NCBI GenBank assembly: GCA_049299095.1
Contig: JBAQWV010000066.1
Location: forward strand, 1-64,000
Direction of reading: 5' to 3'
Length of the DNA stretch: 64,000 nucleotides
From: JAAEKA01 sp049299095
GTDB taxonomy: Bacteria; Chloroflexota; Anaerolineae; JAAEKA01
The number at the start of each line of letters is the position of its first letter. Position 1 is the stretch's first letter. The position numbers and the translations under genes were made by a program. Positions 24,101-32,000 of the stretch are shown here, in pieces. The notes below the pieces were generated by a model, which saw only the letters and a list, made by a program, of their open reading frames with translations, did not search any database and was not told the DNA's origin.

Positions 24101-24221
24101 GCCAGCTTGCCAACTCGTCGCGGGCGGACGGCGGAGTGACAGCCTGGCCCTGGACGCGGCTGTCCGGCCACAGGGCGGTCAAGAGGGTGAGTAGCAAAGC
24201 AAGGCTAAACCTGGTTTTCAT
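21156..24221 (-). CDS. secreted NHL-repeat beta-propeller protein
   Basis: 1021-residue exported protein. The signal peptide is MKTRFSLALLLTLLTALWPD with cleavage near VQGQA. Residues about 70-680 contain many NHL-type blades (repeating VAVDSAGNVWIADS-like units ending in RVQ/RVKK), enough for two propellers. About 690-1005 holds a second set of blades of about 48 residues, each carrying LWRSADGxxW and GFGxxxN. The C-terminus RALYLPVVWQ resembles the short YLP(L/V)V tails that I recall from many Chloroflexota secreted proteins. No catalytic motif is visible; ligand or polymer binding at the cell surface is likely. I use ATG 24221, which starts the signal peptide, with GGGAG upstream. Confidence 0.87.
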   Translation of the reverse strand: MKTRFSLALLLTLLTALWPDSRVQGQAVTPPSARDELASWQRQATHASATPAAVDGLGMPGISYAYASTVGQTGLPYQVDTQHLNRPVGLFVDSLDFVYVVEEAGYRMIKYDANGQSQLVLGAPGQADYGTTLLAYPQDIAVDAGGAIWTVFQHGIKQVSRLGALLQTFPSTPWASGTTNARFRFPRGIALDRAGKLYVSDSGNHRIQVYTISSGTPVYHSTLGETGVSGSDASHFNFPGHIAVDSGNRLYVTDTLNQRVQRCALAGSSWTCTTFHGTGIPGDGADQLNEPWGVALDSAGNVWIADSRNARVKKCTSQGSCAVFASGLSNTSDVAVASDGTVYVSDWYANVVRRYAADGSALGVFAGTPGVAYLPDPARLNTPSGLGIAADGSLYVTENLGYRLLKLDAAGQPLWTVGQAGTPGNDNAHFGDFWEGPQGSLAVDAGGRVYVPDMANDRVQVFNADGSFNRSFGSPGSGNTQLDCPVGVAISPTTGDILVADTCNQRVQVFDATWNYKLTLGTTGAAGSSERHFNSPAGVTVDKTGAVYVADTNNYRVQKCTLTDSDYTCTTFVGERGVFSSSFDHLHPVSVAVNAAGIVAVVDQRNQRVQIFDRQGNYLSSIGGPTAYGNSSFLLPLVAQFDAVGALWVVDQNNHRIQHFTLSNPGWQQLNLNGFGNLGNGLVLSLGAFNGQVYAGTDNGASGAQLWRTSNTGAGGWAAVTTNGFGDPANGGINHLLAFGGQFYAATWNWNSAANASNGGQLWRSADGTTWNSVTTNGFGDPINGEVFRLAVFNNQLYASTWSYSDAHGAELWRSADGTNWNRVVTNGFGEVNNAAIISLAVFNNYLYAGTVNDVTGGQLWRSADGELWLPVNAAGFGYANNWAISALAAFDGYLYASVRDRGQVWRCQACDASDWELVVNAGFGNPATIRASALEATEDALYLVIGNYVTGLEVWRSMDGLAWQSVSLPGLGDNNNRAPFWDNSVLAVNNQLMMGTWNTANGGEIWSYQPRALYLPVVWQ

Positions 24222-24316
24222 GACATACTCCCGAAAGGACATTGTCCTACAGCAAATTTTCACTACAGCCAAGACGCAATTGGTGACGGGTCGTGTTCCC
24301 GCAGGTTGCGTCCTGT

Positions 24317-24345
24317 TTGGCTGGGACGCTGCGCGCGTGTAGAAT
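24317..24345 (+). promoter_or_regulatory. predicted promoter of the VUT/YhhQ transporter
   Basis: TTGGCT (24317-24322), 17-bp spacer, TAGAAT (24340-24345), about 45 bp before ATG 24391. No preQ1 riboswitch motif is seen in the short leader. Confidence 0.55.
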
Positions 24346-24390
24346 AACGAGTTCAAGTATACTGCGAACACAAAGGTTTTAGAAACGTTC

Positions 24391-25089
24391 ATGCAAGCGC
24401 AACAAGATCGTGGAAGTGGGACCTATTCGTTCTGGTTTTTATTGGTCACAGTCATTTTTGTCACTAGCCTGATTACGGCCAACATCGCGGCTGTCAAGTT
24501 AATTGATATTCGCGGGCTAATTCTCGATGCAGGTGTCATCACCTTTCCGGTGAGCTATATTGTTGGCGATGTGTTGACTGAGGTTTACGGCTACCAACGT
24601 GCCCGGCAGGTGATCTGGCTGGGCTTTTTGTGCAATTTGCTGGCTGTGGCCGCGCTGTGGCTGGCCGGACTGCTGCCTGCCGCGCCCTTCTGGGATGGAC
24701 AGGCCGCGTATGACCGCATTCTGGGCTATACTCCGCGCCTGCTGGCTGCATCGTTTGTGGCGTATCTGGTGGGCGAATTCGCCAATGCCTTTGTGCTGGC
24801 CAAGCTAAAAATCGCCACGCGCGGCCGTTGGCTTTGGACACGCACCATCGGCTCGACGCTGATCGGTCAGGGCCTGGATTCGTTGGTGTTTGTCACCCTC
24901 GCCTTTCTTGGCACGATCCCGCTTGCCAGCCTGGGCAGTGCGATCTTGGCGCAGTGGGCATTCAAGACCGCCTATGAAACGCTGGCAACACCGCTTACGT
25001 ACTGGGTGGTCAATGCGCTCAAACGGCGTGAGGGGGTAGATGTGTACGATTACGACACACAGTTTAACCCCTTGATGGCAGGGAAATAA
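24391..25089 (+). CDS. VUT family (YhhQ-like) queuosine-precursor transporter
   Basis: 232-residue inner-membrane protein with about six hydrophobic helices, of the vitamin-uptake/YhhQ (DUF165) family; characterised members import queuosine precursors (preQ0/preQ1). Family blocks are visible: ANIAAVKL, FPVSYIVGDVLTEVYGYQRAR, VAYLVGEFANAFVLAKLK and WTRTIGSTLIGQGLDSLVF, with charged Glu/Asp residues in the membrane segments typical of the family. It is monocistronic between two large secreted-protein genes. No queuosine biosynthesis gene is in this window, which fits a salvage role. Confidence 0.9.
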   Translation: MQAQQDRGSGTYSFWFLLVTVIFVTSLITANIAAVKLIDIRGLILDAGVITFPVSYIVGDVLTEVYGYQRARQVIWLGFLCNLLAVAALWLAGLLPAAPFWDGQAAYDRILGYTPRLLAASFVAYLVGEFANAFVLAKLKIATRGRWLWTRTIGSTLIGQGLDSLVFVTLAFLGTIPLASLGSAILAQWAFKTAYETLATPLTYWVVNALKRREGVDVYDYDTQFNPLMAGK

Positions 25090-25185
25090 GGACTGCCTCA
25101 AACGCTAATCAAACTGTAATACTTTTTGCAGTAAAATTATGAGATAATTGTTATGTTAGCTGCCAGCCAAACCCCCGAACTGTGT

Positions 25186-25199
25186 TATACTGTTAACAG
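25186..25199 (+). promoter_or_regulatory. -10 box and 10-bp palindrome before the C25 protease
   Basis: TATACT at 25186-25191 is preceded by TGTGT (extended -10-like). CTGTTAACAG (25190-25199), a perfect palindrome, covers the predicted start. No good -35 is seen. An operator role is speculative. Confidence 0.35.
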
Positions 25200-25267
25200 G
25201 GCTTTGAATTGAATAGTTTACGATGTGAAGGTCAATTAACGTTGCAATTTGCAGGAGATGTAACCCC

Positions 25268-28200
25268 ATGAATACTAAAAACACAATAATAGTGCGTCTG
25301 TTGTTGGCATTTGTTTTAAGTCTCGGTTGGTTGCTGCCGGGCGCGTCAATAAGTCAGGCGCAGCAGTTTCAGCCAGCTTCGCCGCTCGTGGTGCGGGTAC
25401 AAACTCCCGATTACAAGCTGACTGCTGATGGCGTCGAAGTGGCGCACTTGGATACCAGCGTTACTGCTGGCGCGCCCCAATTGCCCCTCAAGGGAATCAG
25501 CTTTGAGTTACCGCTGACGGGCGAGTACAAAGTTTCTTTTACCTCAAAGGGTGAGCGCGTTCTGGATGAAGCTGTGACCGTTAAGGCTGTGCCCGTAGCT
25601 GCCTTGGATGAAATTGATGTGGCTGCGATGCAGACCGCGGGCGAAGAAATTACGGCTATTCCCGTGACGGATCGCCCGGACCCTGCCATTTACGCGGTAG
25701 ACGCATTTTACCCTGCTTCTCCCATAGTCGTGGGCGAGGCTGTACAACAGGGCGACCAGCGCATTCTGTTTGCCCAGGTCTTTCCATTTCAATACAACCC
25801 GGTGACGCATCAATTGCGCTATTATCCTGACATTGAAGTCACTGTGACGGTTGATGCGGCCACTGTCAACCCCAATGCCAAAGCGAAGCAGCCGGCTGAG
25901 TTTTATCAGGCCAGCGCGACACTGCCCGGTGACGGCATTTTGCGCGTTCACACCAAGGAGCGCGGCTTTTACCGATTGACCTACACCGATCTCAGCAATG
26001 CAGGCGTGCCGGTGGGGGCAGGCGGGGTGAATCCGAGTTCGTTTGCTATGTATCAAAAGGGCCAGCCGGTTGATATCGAAGTGCGCGGTGGGCAAGACGG
26101 TGTTTTCGATGCGGGCGATCTGGTTATTTTTTATGCCATTCCTTATGATGGTGGACGCTATCAGGATTACAACATCTACCACTTCGCCTATGGCGGCGGC
26201 GTCACGGGTGCGCGCATAGGCTCGCGCACGGTGACCATGCCCCCCACTGCGCCAACTGCGGCGTCAGTCGTGACGCAAACCCTGCGTGTCGAGAACAATT
26301 ACTATTACATGACCGTCATGCCCCGCGCCGATGCGGCTGATCATCTGACAGACGTACCTCTTTCCGTAACCTCTGCTGCGCCAGTGGCTGGCCGCAGCAT
26401 CAGCTTTACCCCGGATGACATGATCCTGACCGGTGGTAACACGGTTCAGATGAAAGTGTTGTTGTTTGGCACGGTGAATATGGGATATGCCCCCGATAAA
26501 TACACGCAAGTGAAGCTAAATAATCAGCTCGTTGGGTCGTATTTTTGGGATGGGAAGGTTGAAAAGCTCATCACAGCCGCTGTTCCCGCTTCCTCGTTCG
26601 TCAGCGGGGCCAATCAATTCACGTTGATTGCTGACAGAAACCAGTTGCCAACGCCTTTGGACTATACATTCGCTAACGATTGGACGGACTTCATCTATCG
26701 TGCGACGGCTGATGCAGAAAACAATGCCATCTATATCGAACCGCAGACTGCGTTCACGAATCCGATCGCTGTGTCAGGTTTCTCCACGTCACCCGTGCGC
26801 GTCTTTGATGTGCGCGATGCCAGTCACCCTTTGCAATTAAACGGCGTGGCGGCAACCACCAGCGGTACAGCCTTGCAGTATTGGAATGATACCGTTGCCA
26901 ATCCTACCTATATGCTATTTACCGATGCAGCTTTACGCGCGCCGGGCGCGGTTGAGCGGGATTTGCCGAGCCATTGGGCCAGTGCCAGCAATGCCTATGA
27001 TTATGTAGCCATTATTGGTACTGAACGGTCTTACACCGGCACAACAGCTCTGGGCAGCCAGCTTAAGGCTGCTGCGCAAGCATTACTCAATTATCGCGCT
27101 GCCGACGGCTTCTCGGTGGTTGCCGTAGATGTCCAGGATATTTACGACGAATGGAGCTATGGACGCCTGGACCCCATGGCGATTCGTAGCTTTTTAAGCA
27201 ACGCTTATTTTACCTGGTCCAGGCCGCCTAAATATGTGGTACTGGTGGGGGATGGTCACTATGACTTCAACAAGACCGCTGCTCCGGCACAGAGCTTACC
27301 CAACCTGGTTCCACCCTATTTGGATTATCTGGATCCGAGCTGGGGGGAAGTTCCTGCGGATAACCGATATGTTAGCGTGGATAGTGTCAGCGATAATTTG
27401 CCGAACATGGTCATTGGCCGCATTCCAGCCACTACCGCAACGGATGTGACCAACGTTACCAACAAAATCATTTCTTATGAAAGCCCCACGACTAATCCCA
27501 ACGGTAGCTGGCAATCGCGAGCGATCTATGTCGCAGATGATTGCCGCGATAGTGCGGGCAATTTTCATCTTTACAGCAATACGTTGATTGCCGACTGGCT
27601 AAACCCTAACTATGAAGGTCGTAAAGTGTACTTCGACCCAACCAATGCCTGTCCTGATCCTGATTACACGACCGCCGATGCGATGCGGACTGCGACTAGA
27701 TCTGAACAGAATCAAGGCGCGTTCTTTATGCAGTGGTTTGGTCATGCCTCCCAGTATCGCTGGGGATATTCGGCAAGTGTTTATAACTTTAATGATCCCG
27801 CTGCGTTGAACGCGAATAATAACCTAGTGTTTAGCATGGCAAATGCCTGTTTATCGGGTTATTTTGTCGTTGCATCCTCTTTCATCAATAAGCAAAGCCT
27901 GGGCGAAAACATGGTGTTGGCTGATGGACGGGGTTCTATCGCCGACTTATCGCCATCGGGCCTACACACTGGCTATGATTTGATGCAATTAACCAGAGGA
28001 ATGCACACCGCTCTGTTCACCACAAAGATTCCACGCGTAGGAGATGCCGTGGATTATGCACGCTATTACTACATTCAGGGCGGCGTGCATAGCGTTAACT
28101 ATTCGCCCGATGTGGTTGATACGATGATCTTGTTTGGCGATCCAGCCACCAAGCTGCGCTATCCTGATCCGTTGGATGTAATTACAGCAGAGTTGGAGAG

Positions 28201-28711
28201 CAACCGCGATTGGCTGGCTCCTAACCAGGTTATGACTGGTACACTGATCATCTCTGGCGGCACGCCATCTGCCACGCTGCCGATTAATGCAGTTATCACC
28301 CTGCCCGCTGAATTGAGTGCGCCGACTTCCCTGTCGTCCACGACATCAACACCGGTTTATAATGCGGCGACCCGTACGATCTCATGGACAGGTAATGCAC
28401 CTGGCGCAAACACGATTCTTATCCAGTTTACCAGCCTGGTACAGCCTGCCGCGAATGTCTGTAGCAGTTTCATGGTGAGTTCAAACGTCACCTACGATGG
28501 TAATGTACAAACAGAGACGGCTACCACGAACCTGATCGTGCCAGATGTAAACTGTTCTGGCCTGGTGACGGTAGCCGATATTCAGACCATTGCTTCCCGC
28601 TGGCCATCGGTACGCGGTGATGCATTGTATAATCCACGCTATGACTTGAACGCGGACGATGCGATCACCGTGGCCGACATCATCGCCGACGCGCAAGTCT
28701 GGCATCAGTAG
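25268..28711 (+). CDS. secreted C25 (gingipain-type) cysteine protease with C-terminal dockerin-like domain
   Basis: 1147-residue exported protease. Signal peptide MNTKNTIIVRLLLAFVLSL with cleavage near ISQAQ; a prodomain spans about 40-220. The C25 caspase-fold core shows VVLVGDGHYDF, the catalytic dyad His826 (MQWFGHASQ) and Cys861 (ANACLSGYF). After an Ig-like segment (about 960-1085), the end carries two Ca-binding loops, DVNCSGLVTVADI and DLNADDAITVADI, spaced as in type-I dockerins. No cohesin or scaffoldin is encoded here, so the dockerin-like end may mediate attachment to another surface partner. GGAG precedes the ATG. It probably degrades extracellular protein. Confidence 0.88.
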   Translation: MNTKNTIIVRLLLAFVLSLGWLLPGASISQAQQFQPASPLVVRVQTPDYKLTADGVEVAHLDTSVTAGAPQLPLKGISFELPLTGEYKVSFTSKGERVLDEAVTVKAVPVAALDEIDVAAMQTAGEEITAIPVTDRPDPAIYAVDAFYPASPIVVGEAVQQGDQRILFAQVFPFQYNPVTHQLRYYPDIEVTVTVDAATVNPNAKAKQPAEFYQASATLPGDGILRVHTKERGFYRLTYTDLSNAGVPVGAGGVNPSSFAMYQKGQPVDIEVRGGQDGVFDAGDLVIFYAIPYDGGRYQDYNIYHFAYGGGVTGARIGSRTVTMPPTAPTAASVVTQTLRVENNYYYMTVMPRADAADHLTDVPLSVTSAAPVAGRSISFTPDDMILTGGNTVQMKVLLFGTVNMGYAPDKYTQVKLNNQLVGSYFWDGKVEKLITAAVPASSFVSGANQFTLIADRNQLPTPLDYTFANDWTDFIYRATADAENNAIYIEPQTAFTNPIAVSGFSTSPVRVFDVRDASHPLQLNGVAATTSGTALQYWNDTVANPTYMLFTDAALRAPGAVERDLPSHWASASNAYDYVAIIGTERSYTGTTALGSQLKAAAQALLNYRAADGFSVVAVDVQDIYDEWSYGRLDPMAIRSFLSNAYFTWSRPPKYVVLVGDGHYDFNKTAAPAQSLPNLVPPYLDYLDPSWGEVPADNRYVSVDSVSDNLPNMVIGRIPATTATDVTNVTNKIISYESPTTNPNGSWQSRAIYVADDCRDSAGNFHLYSNTLIADWLNPNYEGRKVYFDPTNACPDPDYTTADAMRTATRSEQNQGAFFMQWFGHASQYRWGYSASVYNFNDPAALNANNNLVFSMANACLSGYFVVASSFINKQSLGENMVLADGRGSIADLSPSGLHTGYDLMQLTRGMHTALFTTKIPRVGDAVDYARYYYIQGGVHSVNYSPDVVDTMILFGDPATKLRYPDPLDVITAELESNRDWLAPNQVMTGTLIISGGTPSATLPINAVITLPAELSAPTSLSSTTSTPVYNAATRTISWTGNAPGANTILIQFTSLVQPAANVCSSFMVSSNVTYDGNVQTETATTNLIVPDVNCSGLVTVADIQTIASRWPSVRGDALYNPRYDLNADDAITVADIIADAQVWHQ

Positions 28712-29067
28712 ACTGCAACACACAAAGCCAGGCATGACATGGGTACGAACCATGTCATGCCTGGCTCTCACCAAAATTAAAGCGACAAAGAGAGATCAGA
28801 ATTCACTCAAGCCCTTAATTTTATGCAGATTAGAATCGCTGAAATCCTTTGCTGGAATGTTGGATACAGCAAAAGAAAGCTTATCTCGTTTACTTCTTCA
28901 CCGGTAACCTTCTTAGTTTCCTCAATACCTAATTATTCACTACAAGAGCACCTGCATCCCTGTCATGACTAAAAGGTTGAGCAGTTTTGCTAGAAATAAC
29001 AACTGCTGTCTTTTTAGCAAACTCGATGACGGTCAGTCACATGCAAAGAAGCATCAAGGAGACACCT
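28712..29067. other. 356-bp intergenic region between the C25 protease and the pullulanase-amylase
   Basis: Holds the hairpin at 28726-28766 and an AT-richer segment, but no gene I can support. No convincing promoter was picked for the downstream gene. Confidence 0.5.
28726..28766. terminator. long perfect hairpin after the C25 protease gene
   Basis: Perfect 17-bp arms (28726-28742 and 28750-28766; AGCCAGGCATGACATGG against its complement) with a 7-nt loop, 14 bp after the stop codon. The T-run is missing, so termination may be weak; it could also protect the 3' end. Confidence 0.65.
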
Positions 29068-32000
29068 ATGCGTCACACGTCGTATTCTGGGCGTCGGTAT
29101 TTAGTTGGATTCATTGTAATCCTGGTTCTTTTGGGGGTTGTGATGAATTGGCTTCCTCAATCGGCCTCCTTCGCCAGCCCCAATTGGTCGGGGGTCGGCC
29201 ATTTTGTTACAGAAACCATTGGTTATACCCCCAGCCCTTACACCGTTCAACCCAGCTTCCGCCAGGCATCCACGAGTACAGCGGTTGCCAGCTCAACGAT
29301 TACAAGTGCGGATAGCGCCGACTTGTTCGTAAATTTTGATTTCGACACAACAGGCAAAACAATTTACCTTGTCTATACAACCAACGGATCCTCACCCACC
29401 AAAACAAACGGTACGTCCCTTACAGCTTCTTTTTCCAACTTCAACGCGCCCAATCGAACATGGCGCGTCAGCATTCCAGCACAAGCGTCATCAACGGTAG
29501 TCAATTACGTTTTTTATGCCAGCAACGACAGCCTGGCAAATAGTTGGGGACGCATCTCCGGTACGACAGCCAATCGCGCTACCAGCCAATACCAAAATAG
29601 CTGGTCAGAAACCGACAACGCCTATTTTACCTATACGGTAACCAGCGGCATTCCGACGCCCACCGCTACGCCGTTAACGCCTAGCGCTATTACGGTTACC
29701 ACCGCGCGCGCGCTGTGGCTGGATACCGACACCATCGCCTGGAACGGCACTGCTGGCAGCAGTTACAAGCTGCTCTACGATGCGGACGGCGGTGTGACGA
29801 CAGCCGCCGAAAGCACAGCCTGCACCTTCCCCAACCCGGCCGGCCCATGCTACGTTAGCCTGACTGCCAGCAGTACTGTGAGTGGCTATGTCAAGAATCC
29901 CAACGCCACCGGCAAAATCCGTCTGCTCACTGGCCTGAGCGCCGACGATGCGAAGTATCTGTTGCGGGGACAGGTTGTCGTTGCCAGCTACAATGGCGGT
30001 GGTTCACGGCTTGATGCCACCCGTGCCCAGATTCAAAGCGTGCTGGATGCGCTCTATGCAGCCAACGCCAAGACGCAGACCCTCGGCGTTGCCTACAGCG
30101 CCGGCGCACCCGCGCTCAAGGTGTGGGCACCGACCGCTAAGACCGTCACCGTGAAACGTTATGCCACCTCTGCCGGTGCCGAAGTTGGCAGCCATCCCTT
30201 GACCCGCGATGCGGCCAGCGGCGTATGGAGCGTCACCGGCGACAGCTCATGGAATCGCCAGTTCTACCTGCTGGACGTGGAAGTCTATGTGCCCAGCCTG
30301 GACGCAGTGGTACACAACCTGGTGAGCGATCCCTATTCTGTCAGCCTGTCGCAGGACGGCGTCGCTACGAACGATGTACGCAGCCAGTTCGTCAACCTGG
30401 CCGACGCGGACCTGAAGCCAAGCGGCTGGGACAGCCTGGCCAAGCCCGCGCTGGTTAATTTTGAAGACAGTGTCATCTACGAAGTGCATGTGCGTGATTT
30501 TAGTATCAACGACAGCACGGTGGCTTCCGCGGATCGCGGCACGTACAAGGCCTTCACCTATCCAAGCTCCGACGGCATGACCCATCTCAAGCAGCTTCAG
30601 CAGGCCGGCCTTACCCACATTCACCTACTGCCCTCGTTCGATATCGCTTCAGTGAACGAAGATACGACCCCGCGCACAGTTTCCCCCGCTCCGACTGGCT
30701 TTGCCCGCGATGCATCTGACCAGCAGAGCGCGGTGGGCGCGACGCGCGCGTCCGATGGCTTCAACTGGGGCTACGATCCCTTCCACTATGGCGTGCCGGA
30801 AGGCAGCTACAGCACCGATCCGAACGGCGTGCAGCGTATTCTTGAATTCCGTCAAATGGTGGCCGCGTTAAACCAAAACGGTCTGCGCGTGGTGATGGAT
30901 GTAGTTTATAACCACACCGCGGCCAGCGGCCAGGGCGATAAATCGGTGCTGGACAAGGTTGTGCCCGGCTACTACTATCGCTACGATGCCAGCGGCGCTT
31001 TATACACCACCTCGTGCTGCGATGATACCGCTTCCGAGTACGAGATGATGGAAAAGCTGATGACCGATACGCTAACCCGCTTTGCCACTGACTACAAGGT
31101 AGACGGCTTCCGCTTCGATCTGATGAATTTCCACACCCGCCAAAATATGTTGAATATCAAGACGGCCTTGAATACAGTCAGCGACAAAATTTACCTGTAC
31201 GGCGAAGGCTGGACCTTTGGCTCGGCCCAGGACAAAGGCTTGACCACCTGCCCGAACTGCTTTGCCGACAAATATAACATGACGGGCGCTGGCATTGGCC
31301 TCTTCAATGACATCATCCGCGACGCCGCGCACGGCGGTTACTCGACTGACAGCACCGGCATCCGCCAGCAAGGTTTCATCAACGGCCTTAGCTATGACTG
31401 GAACGGCTACACCTACAACAATCGCTTTCAGTCCGACCTGTGGGCCGCCACGGATAAGCTGCGCAGCGCGTTGCGCGGCAGCGGCAGCGACTGGAACGGC
31501 CAGGGCAGCCCCTTCACCGATGACCCGCAGGAAGCCATCAACTATGTCGAGAAGCACGACAACGAAACACTTTTCGACCAGAACGTTTTCAAACTGCCCA
31601 GCAGCGTCACTATGGCCGAGCGCGTGCGCAGCCAAAACATGGGCGTCAGCATCATCGGGCTGGCGCAGGGCGTGCCCTTCTTCCAGATGGGCCAGGACAT
31701 CCTGCGCTCAAAGTCACTGGATCGTAACAGCTACGATTCCGGCGACTGGTTCAACCGCGTGTATTGGGATAAGAGCAGCAACAACTTCGGCGTTGGCCTG
31801 CCGCCAAGCTGGGACAACAGCAGCCGCTGGCCGATTATGTCACCGCTGCTGGCGAACACCGCTCTCGACCCAACCACGGCTGATATGAATGCGGCCGCGG
31901 CCCATCTGCGTGAAACGTTGCGGCTGCGCAAAAGCAGCGCGCTCTTCCGTCTGACCACTGAAGCCGATATTAACGCCCGCATCAGCCACTACAATACCGA

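Noticed and set aside
24346..24390. preQ1 riboswitch before the YhhQ-like transporter
   Set aside because: The leader is short and lacks the preQ1-I stem and A-rich tail.
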